NCBI GenBank assembly: GCA_021789225.1
Contig: JAJYJQ010000004.1
Location: 1-44,160 of the forward strand
Direction: 5' to 3'
Source: a bacterium
Lineage (GTDB): Bacteria; Patescibacteriota; Minisyncoccia; Phycocordibacterales; Phycocordibacteraceae
DNA: 44,160 nucleotides
The notes beneath the pieces are model-generated. The model worked only from the letters and a program-made list of their open reading frames with translations, made no database searches and had not been told where the DNA came from. Each line of letters starts with the position of its first letter. Position 1 is the first letter of the stretch. Of this stretch, positions 1 to 9,249 are shown in pieces. A program made the translations under genes and the position numbers.

Positions 1-351
1 GACTTGGCCGTCATGCGCGTGCGCTTCCGGCATCTGCGCACCCATCGGTATGAACAGGAAAAGCACGAGCCCCGACCAAAGCACGATCGAGATTGCAAGG
101 ATCCCCATACTCGTCGGCGAACTCCATGGATACGCATGATGCGCAACCAGCCACGCCACGAGCGGCGAAACGAGCAGAAAATCCGCCCACATCCCGCCGT
201 GCTGCATGAATGAGAAGCCACGCTCGACGCTATACACCCGCATCTGCGACTTCGTGAGAAATCCGTCAATCAAGGCGGCCGTGGCCTGCGCCCAGATAAG
301 GAGCCACCCGCCCGCCAACACGACCATGGAAACCGCTGTCCTTGGATTCAC
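1..351 (-). CDS. Partial membrane protein (C-terminus beyond window edge)
   Basis: Reverse strand open from GTG at 351 (VNPRTAVSMVVLAGGWLLIWAQATAALIDGF...), preceded by AAGGAGG; hydrophobic helices; not in the ORF track because it runs off the window. Confidence 0.6.
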   Translation of the reverse strand, partial: MNPRTAVSMVVLAGGWLLIWAQATAALIDGFLTKSQMRVYSVERGFSFMQHGGMWADFLLVSPLVAWLVAHHAYPWSSPTSMGILAISIVLWSGLVLFLFIPMGAQMPEAHAHDGQV

Positions 352-446
352 TCCGACACCTCCTTCTTCTCTATTTTTGTGAAAAGCCCTCGCGACCGAG
401 GGCGAACTATACCGCGTTCCATTATGCACTTTTCTTTTCAAAAGTC

Positions 447-473
447 AAAGCGGCAGGGTGACTGCCGCTTTTT
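447..473. terminator. Hairpin terminator downstream of GH1 gene
   Basis: AAAGCGGCAG-GGTGA-CTGCCGCTTT with flanking A/T tracts. Confidence 0.7.
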
Positions 474-492
474 GTGATGGTTGGGCCAGATG

Positions 493-1863
493 TTACTTCT
501 CGCTGGCCATTTTGAATTGTCGGAGCGCCCGCCGGTTTGCGTCGTCCAGAAGCTTGTCCCCCTCCGGCGAGGGATGCAGCATCGCTTGCGCTACTGCATG
601 GAAGGCGCTTTCGCTCCGTATCGACATCGGGTTATACTCACCTGCTCCCAATGGTTGCGTGAGCTCGGCCTCGGCGCGCAATCCGAAGTGCTCCTGCATC
701 CCACGATTCCATTCGAAATTGTGCGCAAGCGTCCAGAGGAGGACTCCCTCTACCGGCACGCCCTCTCTACTCGCCACATCAATATGTCTCATGGTTTCCA
801 GTATCCACCACGGGCGTCGCAGATCCCGCTCATCAGAGAAACCAAATTCGGTAACCCAAAGCGGCTTGCCCGGATAACGCTGGTGCATGCGCTCGAGCGT
901 CTTGCGGATGCCTTCGGGATACACGTCTCCCCAGTCGAGATATCTACCGTACGTATCCGGGCGTTTGCCGCGCCACAGATCATCCATCCAGCAGTAGTAC
1001 TGCAGCCCGACGAAGTCGGTGTGCGTTCCGTCGCGTTCGAATTTGTCCGCGACAAAATGCTCGATGCCTCGGAAAAACGAGCTCCCGAACCCTTGGTGAT
1101 ACTGCCAGTTGTGGCCGATGCCGACGTGCACACTCCACCCTTTACGGTACGCCATTCCTTTCAGTAGCTCGTACGCAATGTCGTGCGCCGCGACAAGCTT
1201 TTGCAAAACGATCAATGCAATGTCGACCCTCCCTTTCCGATGCGGCGGGAAGATGCCTATGACATTGCCGTGTCCGATGACTGCCATCGGCTCGTTGATG
1301 GTCATAAAGTGGCGCACAAGCCCGTTGGCGATCAGCCGGTCCTGCTCCTTCGCGTCGAGCTGCATGTCTTGCAGCACCGCACGAACCTTGTCGTCGTCCG
1401 CAAGAAATCGCGTGACGTTGTCGACAAGGAAATGGAAGTAACCCCTCGCGCCTCTAAGCTCCCATGCATTCTGCACGATCTCGCCATTCTTGCCGCTGAT
1501 ACCTGTGCTGTCGAACGGCATGGTGTAATGATTGAGCGTCAGAAACGGCTCGATGCCGTGCAGACGCAGTAAGGCCATCTGCTGCACGTACCGTTTCATC
1601 ACGCATTCATCGAACGTGCCTGGTCGCAGCACAAGATCAGGCTCCAGCGAGAACCGGAACATGTTCACGCCAAGCCTTTCCAGGAAAGCTACATAATCCG
1701 GAAAATGTTTCGACAATTGCGGCAAGGTTTCCTTCGCGAGCCTCCGTCTGGACACCCAATAGTTCCAGTCAGACGCGAGCTTGAAAGAACCCTTTTCATC
1801 TCTTGGCAGCGGATCCGATTGGAATGTTGACGTCCCTACTCCGACATACTGTATGCGTTTCAT
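493..1863 (-). CDS. Glycoside hydrolase family 1 (beta-glucosidase-like)
   Basis: GH1-like layout with acid/base motif TINEP and nucleophile-region motif VTEFGF; 456 aa. Confidence 0.85.
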   Translation of the reverse strand: MKRIQYVGVGTSTFQSDPLPRDEKGSFKLASDWNYWVSRRRLAKETLPQLSKHFPDYVAFLERLGVNMFRFSLEPDLVLRPGTFDECVMKRYVQQMALLRLHGIEPFLTLNHYTMPFDSTGISGKNGEIVQNAWELRGARGYFHFLVDNVTRFLADDDKVRAVLQDMQLDAKEQDRLIANGLVRHFMTINEPMAVIGHGNVIGIFPPHRKGRVDIALIVLQKLVAAHDIAYELLKGMAYRKGWSVHVGIGHNWQYHQGFGSSFFRGIEHFVADKFERDGTHTDFVGLQYYCWMDDLWRGKRPDTYGRYLDWGDVYPEGIRKTLERMHQRYPGKPLWVTEFGFSDERDLRRPWWILETMRHIDVASREGVPVEGVLLWTLAHNFEWNRGMQEHFGLRAEAELTQPLGAGEYNPMSIRSESAFHAVAQAMLHPSPEGDKLLDDANRRALRQFKMASEK

Positions 1864-2070
1864 CGGCGAACTCCTTTTTGAAGGTGCAATTCATAAGTCG
1901 CACTGGTTGCAGCCCTGGTTCAGTCCGGTGAGACAGTACCATTTCTGGGGTGAGATATCGAGGAAGTGCCCTGCGTGAGCAAGGCTACGCGAAACCGTGT
2001 ACTAAGGTGTTAGACACATCAGTACAAAGACCTCGGTATCTCTACCGAGGTCAGTTACTTTAAAATTCTC

Positions 2071-2238
2071 TTAGAGCCCGTTAAAAAACCCACCCTGCCT
2101 GCACCGCCGATTTTCGGGCTGCGGCGCACTCGTTTCGTCCTCTATGTGCCACAAGCACATATCGGACTCCAACTCGACGCCTCGCCTCGAAAATCGGCGG
2201 CTCGGCTGGGGTACCGCGGGTTGTTTAACGGGCTCTTA
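2071..2238. repeat. Intergenic palindromic element D (about 168 nt): outer arms TTAGAGCCCGTTAAAAAACCC / GGGTTGTTTAACGGGCTCTTA, inner arms CCGCCGATTTTCG / CGAAAATCGGCGG, apical hairpin TATGTGC/GCACATA
   Basis: Arms read directly; resembles elements at 18596-18698 and 27609-27707. Confidence 0.85.
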
Positions 2239-2248
2239 GATAGAGCCG

Positions 2249-2653
2249 CTAGGCGGCCTGTTGCCGATAGTGCTCCCGAAGGATATTTGCTTCCTTGATC
2301 TCCATCGACACGAGGCCTTTGACAAAGAAGCCAATACCCATGTCCCAGTATGCTCTGGAGAGCGGAGCGATCCACGTAAGGATGAACTCCGATTTCTGGT
2401 GATGCTGAATCAACCGCTCGAGGGCAGGCATGGCCCGACTGGACTCACCGCTCTCAATCGACGATTTGATTTCGCCCCACCAAAAAATCTTCGGCCTCAG
2501 CTGAGCAAGCCTCAATGAGGCCCACGTTTTCCTGAAACCAAAACCTCTTTGCTGCATCTCCTCATACTTGCTCGCTTTGTTCACGAGCTCTTGGAGCATA
2601 TACCCCACGCTCCAAAGAACATGCTGCCGGATCTTTTCGATATCTTCGGCCAT
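2249..2653 (-). CDS. Hypothetical protein, 134 aa
   Basis: ORF with GGAGGG RBS just upstream of ATG at 2653. Confidence 0.6.
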   Translation of the reverse strand: MAEDIEKIRQHVLWSVGYMLQELVNKASKYEEMQQRGFGFRKTWASLRLAQLRPKIFWWGEIKSSIESGESSRAMPALERLIQHHQKSEFILTWIAPLSRAYWDMGIGFFVKGLVSMEIKEANILREHYRQQAA

Positions 2654-2860
2654 ATTTCCCTCCGTTTTGGTTTTGAAGCAACGTGATTACTGGGCCACCC
2701 GGTTCGCCACAACAGAAAATGGCCGATGTGAGCCGCTTTCTGCTGTGGCGAACACCCTTCTCAAGGTGCTGTATTCTGGCTTAAAGCGTCTCAGATATTT
2801 GCCAAATTGTCAAGAGGAAGACGCGGAGCGGGTTTCGCGCGTGTTATCATCACAGCAACC

Positions 2861-5245
2861 ATGGAAAACACCGACGCCGTCTTGCAGCCGCTCTCGTTTG
2901 CGCAGCAGCTCGCGACCTACCGACGCATGGCGCTTGAAATCACCTACCTTATCGCGCGCAACGTCTTCATTCTCGTCAACATCATCATCTTCTCGGTCGT
3001 CGGCTTGCTCATCTATTTCGGCGACATGCGCGAGGGTCTCTCGCTCGCCGTGATCATCTCCATCAACATGGTGCTCGGCATCATCCAAGATGTGAACGCG
3101 TGGATCGTGCTCGAGCGCTTGCAAGTCCTCACCGCCATGCGCGTCACGCGCGTGCGCGCCGACGGCACGCGCGAAATCGTCTCACCGGAGGCGCTCGCCA
3201 AAGGCGACCGCATCGCACTCTCGCTCGGCGATACGGTGCCCTGCGACAGCACGCTCGCGGAGTCGCGCATGCTCGAGGTGAGCGAGTCAGTCATCACCGG
3301 CGAGTCTGCGTCCTTCCCCCGTGCGGTCGGCGAGCCGCTCCTGGCTGGCAGCGTCATCACGGCCGGCCACGGCATCGCCACCGCAGACACCACCTTCCGC
3401 GAAAGCCGCATCGCCAAGATGACCGCGCGCATCAAGCGCTACACCGTGAACGAAAGCCCTATCCAGCGCACGATCACCACCGTCGTCACCTACACGGGCT
3501 ATCTGCTCATCGCCGCCATCCTTTTCATCATCGCGCATGGTTCGCTCACGGGCGCACCGTGGGTGGACACGGTCAAGACCATCGGCGCGCTCTCGGCGGT
3601 GCTCGTGCCACAAGGGCTCGTGGTGGCAGCGACGCTCCTTTTCGCGTTCGGCGGCATCCACTTCTACCGCCGCCACGTGCTCCTGCGCGAAGCTAATGCC
3701 ACTGAAAAGCTCGCGCGCATCAAAAACCTCTGCGTGGACAAGACCGGCACGCTCACCGAAAACGCACTCACGGTCGAGACACTCATCGTGCCGGAAGGGG
3801 TAGAGCGCGCGCATGCCGAAACTCTCACTCGAGCCTACGTCGCCTCAAGCGATACCTCGGAACTCATGCGCTCCCTCGACGCATTCCTCGGCAAGAACGC
3901 AAACGAGCTTGAGATTCTCGGGGAGCTCCCCTTCTCGTCTTGGCGCCAGTATGGGGGCGCGCTGCTAGGCGACGCTGGTGCACCGGTCGCCGTGCTCGCC
4001 GGCACGCCCGAGGTCTTTACGCCGCACATGAGCGAGATACATCGCGCGTGGCTCATGGAAATCATCACGAAAGAAGCCGGTGCAGGCAAGAGGGTCTTCT
4101 GCCTCGTGCGCGACGAAGCTGCGAGTGCACTGCCGCAGACGCTTGAGGACACCGATGCGCGCCTTACGCCGCTCGCGGTCTTCGTGCTCACCAACCAGCT
4201 GCGAGAAGGCACGCGCGCGACTATCGATTTCTTCCAGGAGCGCGGGGTGCGTATCCGTGTGCTCTCGGGCGACAACACCGAAACCATCCAGGCCGTCACG
4301 CGCGCAGCGGGGATCAACCAACCGGACAAACTCATCACCGGCGCAGAAATGAGCGGCTGGACCCAAGCCGACTATGACGAACGCGCGAAAGACTACACCA
4401 TCTTCGCGCGTATCGTGCCCGAGCAGAAGGAGCACATCATCGACGCCCTAAAGAAAGACGGCTTCACCGCGATGGTCGGCGATGGCGCCAATGACGCGCT
4501 CGCCATCAAGAAAGCCGACGTGGGCGTGGCGATGTTCGATGGCACGCCGGCCACTCGGCAGATCGCCGCGGTCGTCCTCATGAGGAATAGCTTCGCCGAG
4601 CTCCCCGACGGCGTGCGTCTCGCCGACAGTATCATCGAAAATCTCTACCTCTTCGGCGCCGTGTTCATGAACCAGACCGCACTCGGCTTCTTCCTTTACG
4701 TCTTCCTCACTGCGCTCGCTCACCCCTTCCCCTTCTCGCCGCTCAATATCGCCTTCACCAGCTACTTCGCGATCGGCATCCCCAACATGCTCATCGGGTA
4801 CTGGGCGATACGTCCGGCAGGTGAGGTCGGCAAGGCAGGGGCGGAGTCTTTCGTGCGCAAAGTGTTCCCGTATGCGCTCACCTCGGGCGCTGTGGCGGCA
4901 CTGTTCCTCACCGGCATCTTGCTCATACCGACGAACGCTCTGGGTGCCGCGTCCGCAGCGACGCTCAGTGTGCTCGCGTTCGCGGTCTTGGGGTACCTGT
5001 TCTTCGTGATGGCGCCGCTGGCCTACAGCACGGCAAAGCGCCCGACGCGCGGCTGGGAGCTCCTAGGCGTGGGCGTCGGCGAGGTGGCGCTCGCTGCAGT
5101 CGTGCTCGCCATTCCATTCGCACGCACATTCTTTGACCTCACCCTCGTACCGCTCTACACCGTTATCTGGCTCGTGCCGGTCTTCTTCGGCTATGCCCTT
5201 ATCCAATATCTGCTCGCGCGTGGCTTCGCGCGCTATACGCGCTAA
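2861..5245 (+). CDS. Cation-translocating P-type ATPase
   Basis: TGES, DKTGTLT and GDGANDALAIKKADVGVAM motifs; likely start MENTDAVLQPLSFAQQ inside the 2807 ORF. Confidence 0.9.
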   Translation: MENTDAVLQPLSFAQQLATYRRMALEITYLIARNVFILVNIIIFSVVGLLIYFGDMREGLSLAVIISINMVLGIIQDVNAWIVLERLQVLTAMRVTRVRADGTREIVSPEALAKGDRIALSLGDTVPCDSTLAESRMLEVSESVITGESASFPRAVGEPLLAGSVITAGHGIATADTTFRESRIAKMTARIKRYTVNESPIQRTITTVVTYTGYLLIAAILFIIAHGSLTGAPWVDTVKTIGALSAVLVPQGLVVAATLLFAFGGIHFYRRHVLLREANATEKLARIKNLCVDKTGTLTENALTVETLIVPEGVERAHAETLTRAYVASSDTSELMRSLDAFLGKNANELEILGELPFSSWRQYGGALLGDAGAPVAVLAGTPEVFTPHMSEIHRAWLMEIITKEAGAGKRVFCLVRDEAASALPQTLEDTDARLTPLAVFVLTNQLREGTRATIDFFQERGVRIRVLSGDNTETIQAVTRAAGINQPDKLITGAEMSGWTQADYDERAKDYTIFARIVPEQKEHIIDALKKDGFTAMVGDGANDALAIKKADVGVAMFDGTPATRQIAAVVLMRNSFAELPDGVRLADSIIENLYLFGAVFMNQTALGFFLYVFLTALAHPFPFSPLNIAFTSYFAIGIPNMLIGYWAIRPAGEVGKAGAESFVRKVFPYALTSGAVAALFLTGILLIPTNALGAASAATLSVLAFAVLGYLFFVMAPLAYSTAKRPTRGWELLGVGVGEVALAAVVLAIPFARTFFDLTLVPLYTVIWLVPVFFGYALIQYLLARGFARYTR

Positions 5246-5256
5246 TATAGCCGCAT

Positions 5257-5982
5257 ATGAAACTTTCCCTCATCATCCCGACCCTCAACGAAGAGAAATA
5301 CATCGAGCGCACGCTCAAAAACCTCAAACAGATTCACTCCGTCGAGCATGAGATCATCGTTGCAGACACCAACAGCAAGGACCGCACGCGCGAAATTGCC
5401 GAGCGGTATGCCGATACGGTGGTGGTATACGACGGCGCAAAGAAACCAAACGCCTCCATCATCCGCAATCTCGGGGCGAGCGTTGCAAAGGGCGACGTGT
5501 TCCTCTTTCAGGACGCCGATGTACTCCTGACGAACCCAGATCACTTCGTCGCACACGTGTGCGAAGTGCTCGATCAAAATCCGAAGCTCGTCGGCCTCAC
5601 CGCCGCAACGCGTGTAGAGCCCGAGCTTGAGACCCGCGCCGACCGCGTGATGTATTGGATCGTCAACACGACGTTCATTTTTCTGAACAATATCTTCCAT
5701 GTGGGTGGCGGCTCCGGCGAATGCATCGTCGCGCGCCGTGAAGCTTTTGAAAAAATCGGTGGCTTCGATGAAGCGCTCCCCATCGCCGAAGACAACGACC
5801 TCTTCCAGAAGCTCGCACGTATCGGGCGCACCCGCATCCTCATGGAGCTCCTCACCCTTCAGCCGGGCCGGCGCCCACACGCCGTGGGCTGGCCGCGCCT
5901 TCTTTGGCAGTGGCAGGTCAACTGGTTTTCTATGACCTTCCGCCACAAATCCGTCGGTAGCACCTGGGAAGAGGTGCGCTAG
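5257..5982 (+). CDS. Glycosyltransferase family 2
   Basis: MKLSLIIPTLNEEKYIERTLKNL..., FQDADV (DxD-like), EDNDL. Confidence 0.9.
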   Translation: MKLSLIIPTLNEEKYIERTLKNLKQIHSVEHEIIVADTNSKDRTREIAERYADTVVVYDGAKKPNASIIRNLGASVAKGDVFLFQDADVLLTNPDHFVAHVCEVLDQNPKLVGLTAATRVEPELETRADRVMYWIVNTTFIFLNNIFHVGGGSGECIVARREAFEKIGGFDEALPIAEDNDLFQKLARIGRTRILMELLTLQPGRRPHAVGWPRLLWQWQVNWFSMTFRHKSVGSTWEEVR

Positions 5983-5984
5983 GA

Positions 5985-6590
5985 TCACTTCTTGCGTGCT
6001 TCTTTCTGCTCGCGCGAAAAGCCGAGACGTCGTTTCGCTCGCGCGCTAAAGCTGTACACGATAGCGAAGAGGATGACGATGGCCGCGAGCGTCTGCACGC
6101 CTATGAGCGACCTCGAGATGAGGGTGAACGCACTACTGAAATAGTAACCAAGCGTGATGAAAAGCGCGTACTGAAGAAGCGTAATGAGGAGCGCACACGG
6201 AAAATAGCGCCTCGGAGGCAGATTCACGAACCCGGCCGAGACGAGCATCGGCGGTGCGAACCCGTACGCGAGCTTGCTCACCGTCATCGTCGCGAGCGTG
6301 TGGTCGAACCAGAGCCGCCGGAGCCGCTCTATCGAATCCGCTGCCCCGTCATGTTCGGCGAGCATGCGTTTGACGAAGGCGAGATTTTTGCCATAGCGCC
6401 CCAGACCATACAGGATCGCGTCCGGAAAGATATCGCTCGCTACATATAAAAGGTATGCCGGGACCGCCTGGAGGAAACCGGAGGCGACGAGCGTCCCCAC
6501 GATAAAAGATGAAATCGGCCCCTCGATAAACCCGATCGGCACGAGAATCGCATAGCGATACGTGAGCATGAGGCCGGTCACGTGGTCCAT
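5985..6590 (-). CDS. DedA/VTT-like (SNARE-associated) membrane protein
   Basis: Hydrophobic 201 aa protein with DedA-like organisation (FIEGPISSFIVGTLVASG..., YGLGRYGK). Confidence 0.65.
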   Translation of the reverse strand: MDHVTGLMLTYRYAILVPIGFIEGPISSFIVGTLVASGFLQAVPAYLLYVASDIFPDAILYGLGRYGKNLAFVKRMLAEHDGAADSIERLRRLWFDHTLATMTVSKLAYGFAPPMLVSAGFVNLPPRRYFPCALLITLLQYALFITLGYYFSSAFTLISRSLIGVQTLAAIVILFAIVYSFSARAKRRLGFSREQKEARKK

Positions 6591-6725
6591 AGCTTCACGC
6601 TATCCTCCCGTGCGCATGTTTCTCATGAATACGCTTGCACATCACGCGCGGTATGGCACCATGCCTCTAGGCCTGAACCTTACGGATGAAACACTAAAGC
6701 GGCTGCAAGCCAGAAGGAGGGAAAG

Positions 6726-7310
6726 ATGCTGACACAAAGAGAGTTATGGTTGCAGGGTCTGCCCGAATCGACATCAGCAGCAGGAATCGGGGCGCTCAGA
6801 AGCAAGCACCCATGGATTAGCCGCTACGTGCCTGACACGCGGCCGATACTGTGGGCGTTTGAAGAGCGGGCGACTCCCGCCCTGCTCGACTACCGCTCCC
6901 GCGGGACCGGCGCAGATGCTCACCGGGGATTCGGCGAGACGATGTGGCTCGTCAACAAACACGGCAAGCTGGTGATCTTCGACGAGGAGGAGCGCATTCA
7001 GAAACCTCAGGAGGAATACCCGCGCCGGTTCCTCTGGTTTTTCCTGGTGTTCAGGATGCTTGTTCTCGGAACACGGAAGATTCGCGGCATCGTACAAACG
7101 GGAGAATACGTCGAGGCCGTCGTGCGCCGACTCGGCACGAAAGCGGATAGTGTCCGGTACGCGCTCTCGTACGACCCCGCCACCAAGGCAGCCATCGTGT
7201 ACACGGTGCCGAAACGCGTGTTGCGACAATGGCTCAAAGAGGAAACCTCGCGTACAGAGGACACTTTCCTTTCGCATCTCGCCGAGCAGAGGATCTTGGA
7301 AATCGACTGA
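6726..7310 (+). CDS. Hypothetical protein, paralogue of the 9250-9714 product
   Basis: AGAAGGAGGG RBS; shares PWI..YVPDTR and KADSVRYALSYDPATKAAIVYTVPKRVLRQWLKE with 9250-9714. Confidence 0.7.
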   Translation: MLTQRELWLQGLPESTSAAGIGALRSKHPWISRYVPDTRPILWAFEERATPALLDYRSRGTGADAHRGFGETMWLVNKHGKLVIFDEEERIQKPQEEYPRRFLWFFLVFRMLVLGTRKIRGIVQTGEYVEAVVRRLGTKADSVRYALSYDPATKAAIVYTVPKRVLRQWLKEETSRTEDTFLSHLAEQRILEID

Positions 7311-7325
7311 AGCCGATCGCCCCCG

Positions 7326-7352
7326 AAAGGCCCGCCTCCTGGCGGGCCTTTT
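7326..7352 (+). terminator. Rho-independent terminator
   Basis: AAAGGCCCGCC-TCCT-GGCGGGCCTTTT. Confidence 0.85.
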
Positions 7353-7414
7353 CATGCCCAACACTTCATCATCGCAATCTCGGCGCGAAAGCGACAAAAG
7401 ACGCGCGAGGAAAC

Positions 7415-7446
7415 AAAAAGGCTCGTAACATTGCTGCTACGAGCCT
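7415..7446 (-). terminator. Rho-independent terminator of the minus-strand secreted-protein operon
   Basis: On minus strand: AGGCTCGTA-GCAGCAATGT-TACGAGCCTTTTT. Confidence 0.8.
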
Positions 7447-7471
7447 CTGATAACAGCGGGTACGGCGCGGA

Positions 7472-8008
7472 CTACTGTCCTTGTACTCGCCTGTCGTCCC
7501 TTGACTGAACACTGATCACCATCGGCTTGGTGGTAAGGTCAAACGGTTTGTCGGAATAGAGATATTGGCCGCTCCACTGGACATACCGTCCATCGGGCGT
7601 GAAGCAGTAGATGTACTCGTCCGACTTGCCGTAGGTGCCGTCTTCGCTGGCTGCGTCCACAACGAACTCGTTGCTGTATTGTCCTTCCATAATTTCCTGG
7701 CCGCGCGTCAGCCGCTTGTTGCTGCTCGTGCATTTGCCGTCAACCGTAAGATATTGGACCGGTTGTCCCATATCATTCAGGAAGACGACATACCCGATGA
7801 TTCCTGGTTTACCGAACAGATGTCGGCGTTTTGCGATGTTATTGATTTCGTACGAGTTTGTCACGGCCCGTTCCGCTTCTGCTGCCGCTTTCTCGCGCAT
7901 CTTGGCAAGTGCGTCAGATGGCTTTGCCGGGGGCGGCGAGTTTTCGCAAGCCGCCAAACCGAGAGCACATACCGCCAGGATACTCAACACGATCCATGCC
8001 TTCTTCAT
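7472..8008 (-). CDS. Predicted lipoprotein, paralogue of next gene
   Basis: Signal peptide with lipobox-like LAAC; YLTVDGKCTSSNKR and GRYVQWSGQYLYSDKP shared with the 8012-8536 product. Confidence 0.75.
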   Translation of the reverse strand: MKKAWIVLSILAVCALGLAACENSPPPAKPSDALAKMREKAAAEAERAVTNSYEINNIAKRRHLFGKPGIIGYVVFLNDMGQPVQYLTVDGKCTSSNKRLTRGQEIMEGQYSNEFVVDAASEDGTYGKSDEYIYCFTPDGRYVQWSGQYLYSDKPFDLTTKPMVISVQSRDDRRVQGQ

Positions 8009-8011
8009 TTT

Positions 8012-8536
8012 TCATTTCCCCTTTCCGGCTTTGGTGATGACCACCGGCTTTGTAGTGAGCTCAATCGGCTTGTCCGAAAGAAAGTAATTGCCGCTCCACT
8101 GGATATACCGACCATCGGCCGTAAAGCAGTAGAGGTACGGCGCCGAGCTTCCGAACGTACCATCGTCGGACTGCCTCGCAATCGCGACCGATTTGTACTT
8201 CGGATTACCCTTACCGTCCTCGCCATAGGTGATGACTTTTTCTTCCTCGGGTTTTTCAATCCGCTTCTTACTGCTCGTACATTTGCCGTCGACCGTGAGA
8301 TACATGACGACCTGACCCGATCGAGATAGCAGAACTGCATAGCTTATGACGCCAGGTTTGCCGTAGAGTTCTCGGCGGTTCTTGATGTTGGCGATTTCCG
8401 ACGAAGCTGTCGCGCTACGCTGCGCTTCTGCTGCAGCCTGTTCGCGTAGCTTGTCGAGTTGCTGGCCTTGGGCATGGGATATGCCAAAGACCACAAGGAG
8501 CGCACTCGCCAGGACCGCTCCTAACGCCCTTTTCAT
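8012..8536 (-). CDS. Predicted secreted protein, paralogue of 7472-8008
   Basis: Signal peptide; YLTVDGKCTSSKKR and GRYIQWSGNYFLSDKP motifs. Confidence 0.75.
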   Translation of the reverse strand: MKRALGAVLASALLVVFGISHAQGQQLDKLREQAAAEAQRSATASSEIANIKNRRELYGKPGVISYAVLLSRSGQVVMYLTVDGKCTSSKKRIEKPEEEKVITYGEDGKGNPKYKSVAIARQSDDGTFGSSAPYLYCFTADGRYIQWSGNYFLSDKPIELTTKPVVITKAGKGK

Positions 8537-9030
8537 TCGCAGACCTTGTAGTCATACGAAGGCGGGAGCGGAATCGCAGCCTGACCGTCAACCAGTCCGG
8601 TGAAGAACTGGTTGGGGTCTTTGAACAGACGACTGTCGATGCGCTGCGAACGGGAGTTGTACTGCCCGACCAGATTGTTGCACACCTGCTTTGCGCCGGT
8701 GAGCTCGGTCATGCGGGCAGCCGCACGTTCGTCCGTATGCGCTTCGGCGTACGCCAAGTTCTCCTTCGCCATCTTGATGTTGGCGATCTGGGCTTGGATG
8801 CCGTTGTTGGCATCACGGAACCAGCGATAGTTCTCCAGCGCCGCATCCGGATCCATGACCTGGTTGACGACCCCGACGGCCGTATCAACCGGCCGGGTAA
8901 TGAGCCAGGAACCGAGACCGAGCAGCCACAGGACCAGCCCGATAACGAACATCGCTACAAGAAACGCGACTCCGTATCGGATGATGCTTCCCGACGCTTC
9001 GCGCGGGGACGGAAATCTACTTTCATTCAT
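8533..9030 (-). CDS. Membrane-anchored hypothetical protein
   Basis: Start MNESRFPSP at 9030 with GGAGG RBS; one TM segment; 4-bp overlap with 8012-8536. Confidence 0.7.
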   Translation of the reverse strand: MNESRFPSPREASGSIIRYGVAFLVAMFVIGLVLWLLGLGSWLITRPVDTAVGVVNQVMDPDAALENYRWFRDANNGIQAQIANIKMAKENLAYAEAHTDERAAARMTELTGAKQVCNNLVGQYNSRSQRIDSRLFKDPNQFFTGLVDGQAAIPLPPSYDYKVCE

Positions 9031-9110
9031 GCTCATTCCTCCGTAATTCAGTGTTTTTGTGAAGTTTGGCCTCTTTTTGCCAAACCAAGGTTTCAATGAA
9101 CTCCATGTAC

Positions 9111-9138
9111 ATATTACAGCGTATTTACACTTTGTCAA
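9111..9138 (-). promoter_or_regulatory. Sigma70-like promoter for the minus-strand three-gene operon
   Basis: Minus strand TTGACA-16 nt-TAATAT. Confidence 0.7.
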
Positions 9139-9249
9139 TCTTCAAAATTGACTATTTTCCAGAGTCTGGCACACTGTACGCAGATGCTGTTGTTTTCATG
9201 AACGAGCGGGCAAGGGGCCTGCTCGAGAAAAATTGAGGGAGGAGAAACT

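Noticed and set aside
2071-2238. Complete insertion sequence
   Set aside because: There is no transposase or other ORF between the arms; treated as a palindromic, possibly non-autonomous element.
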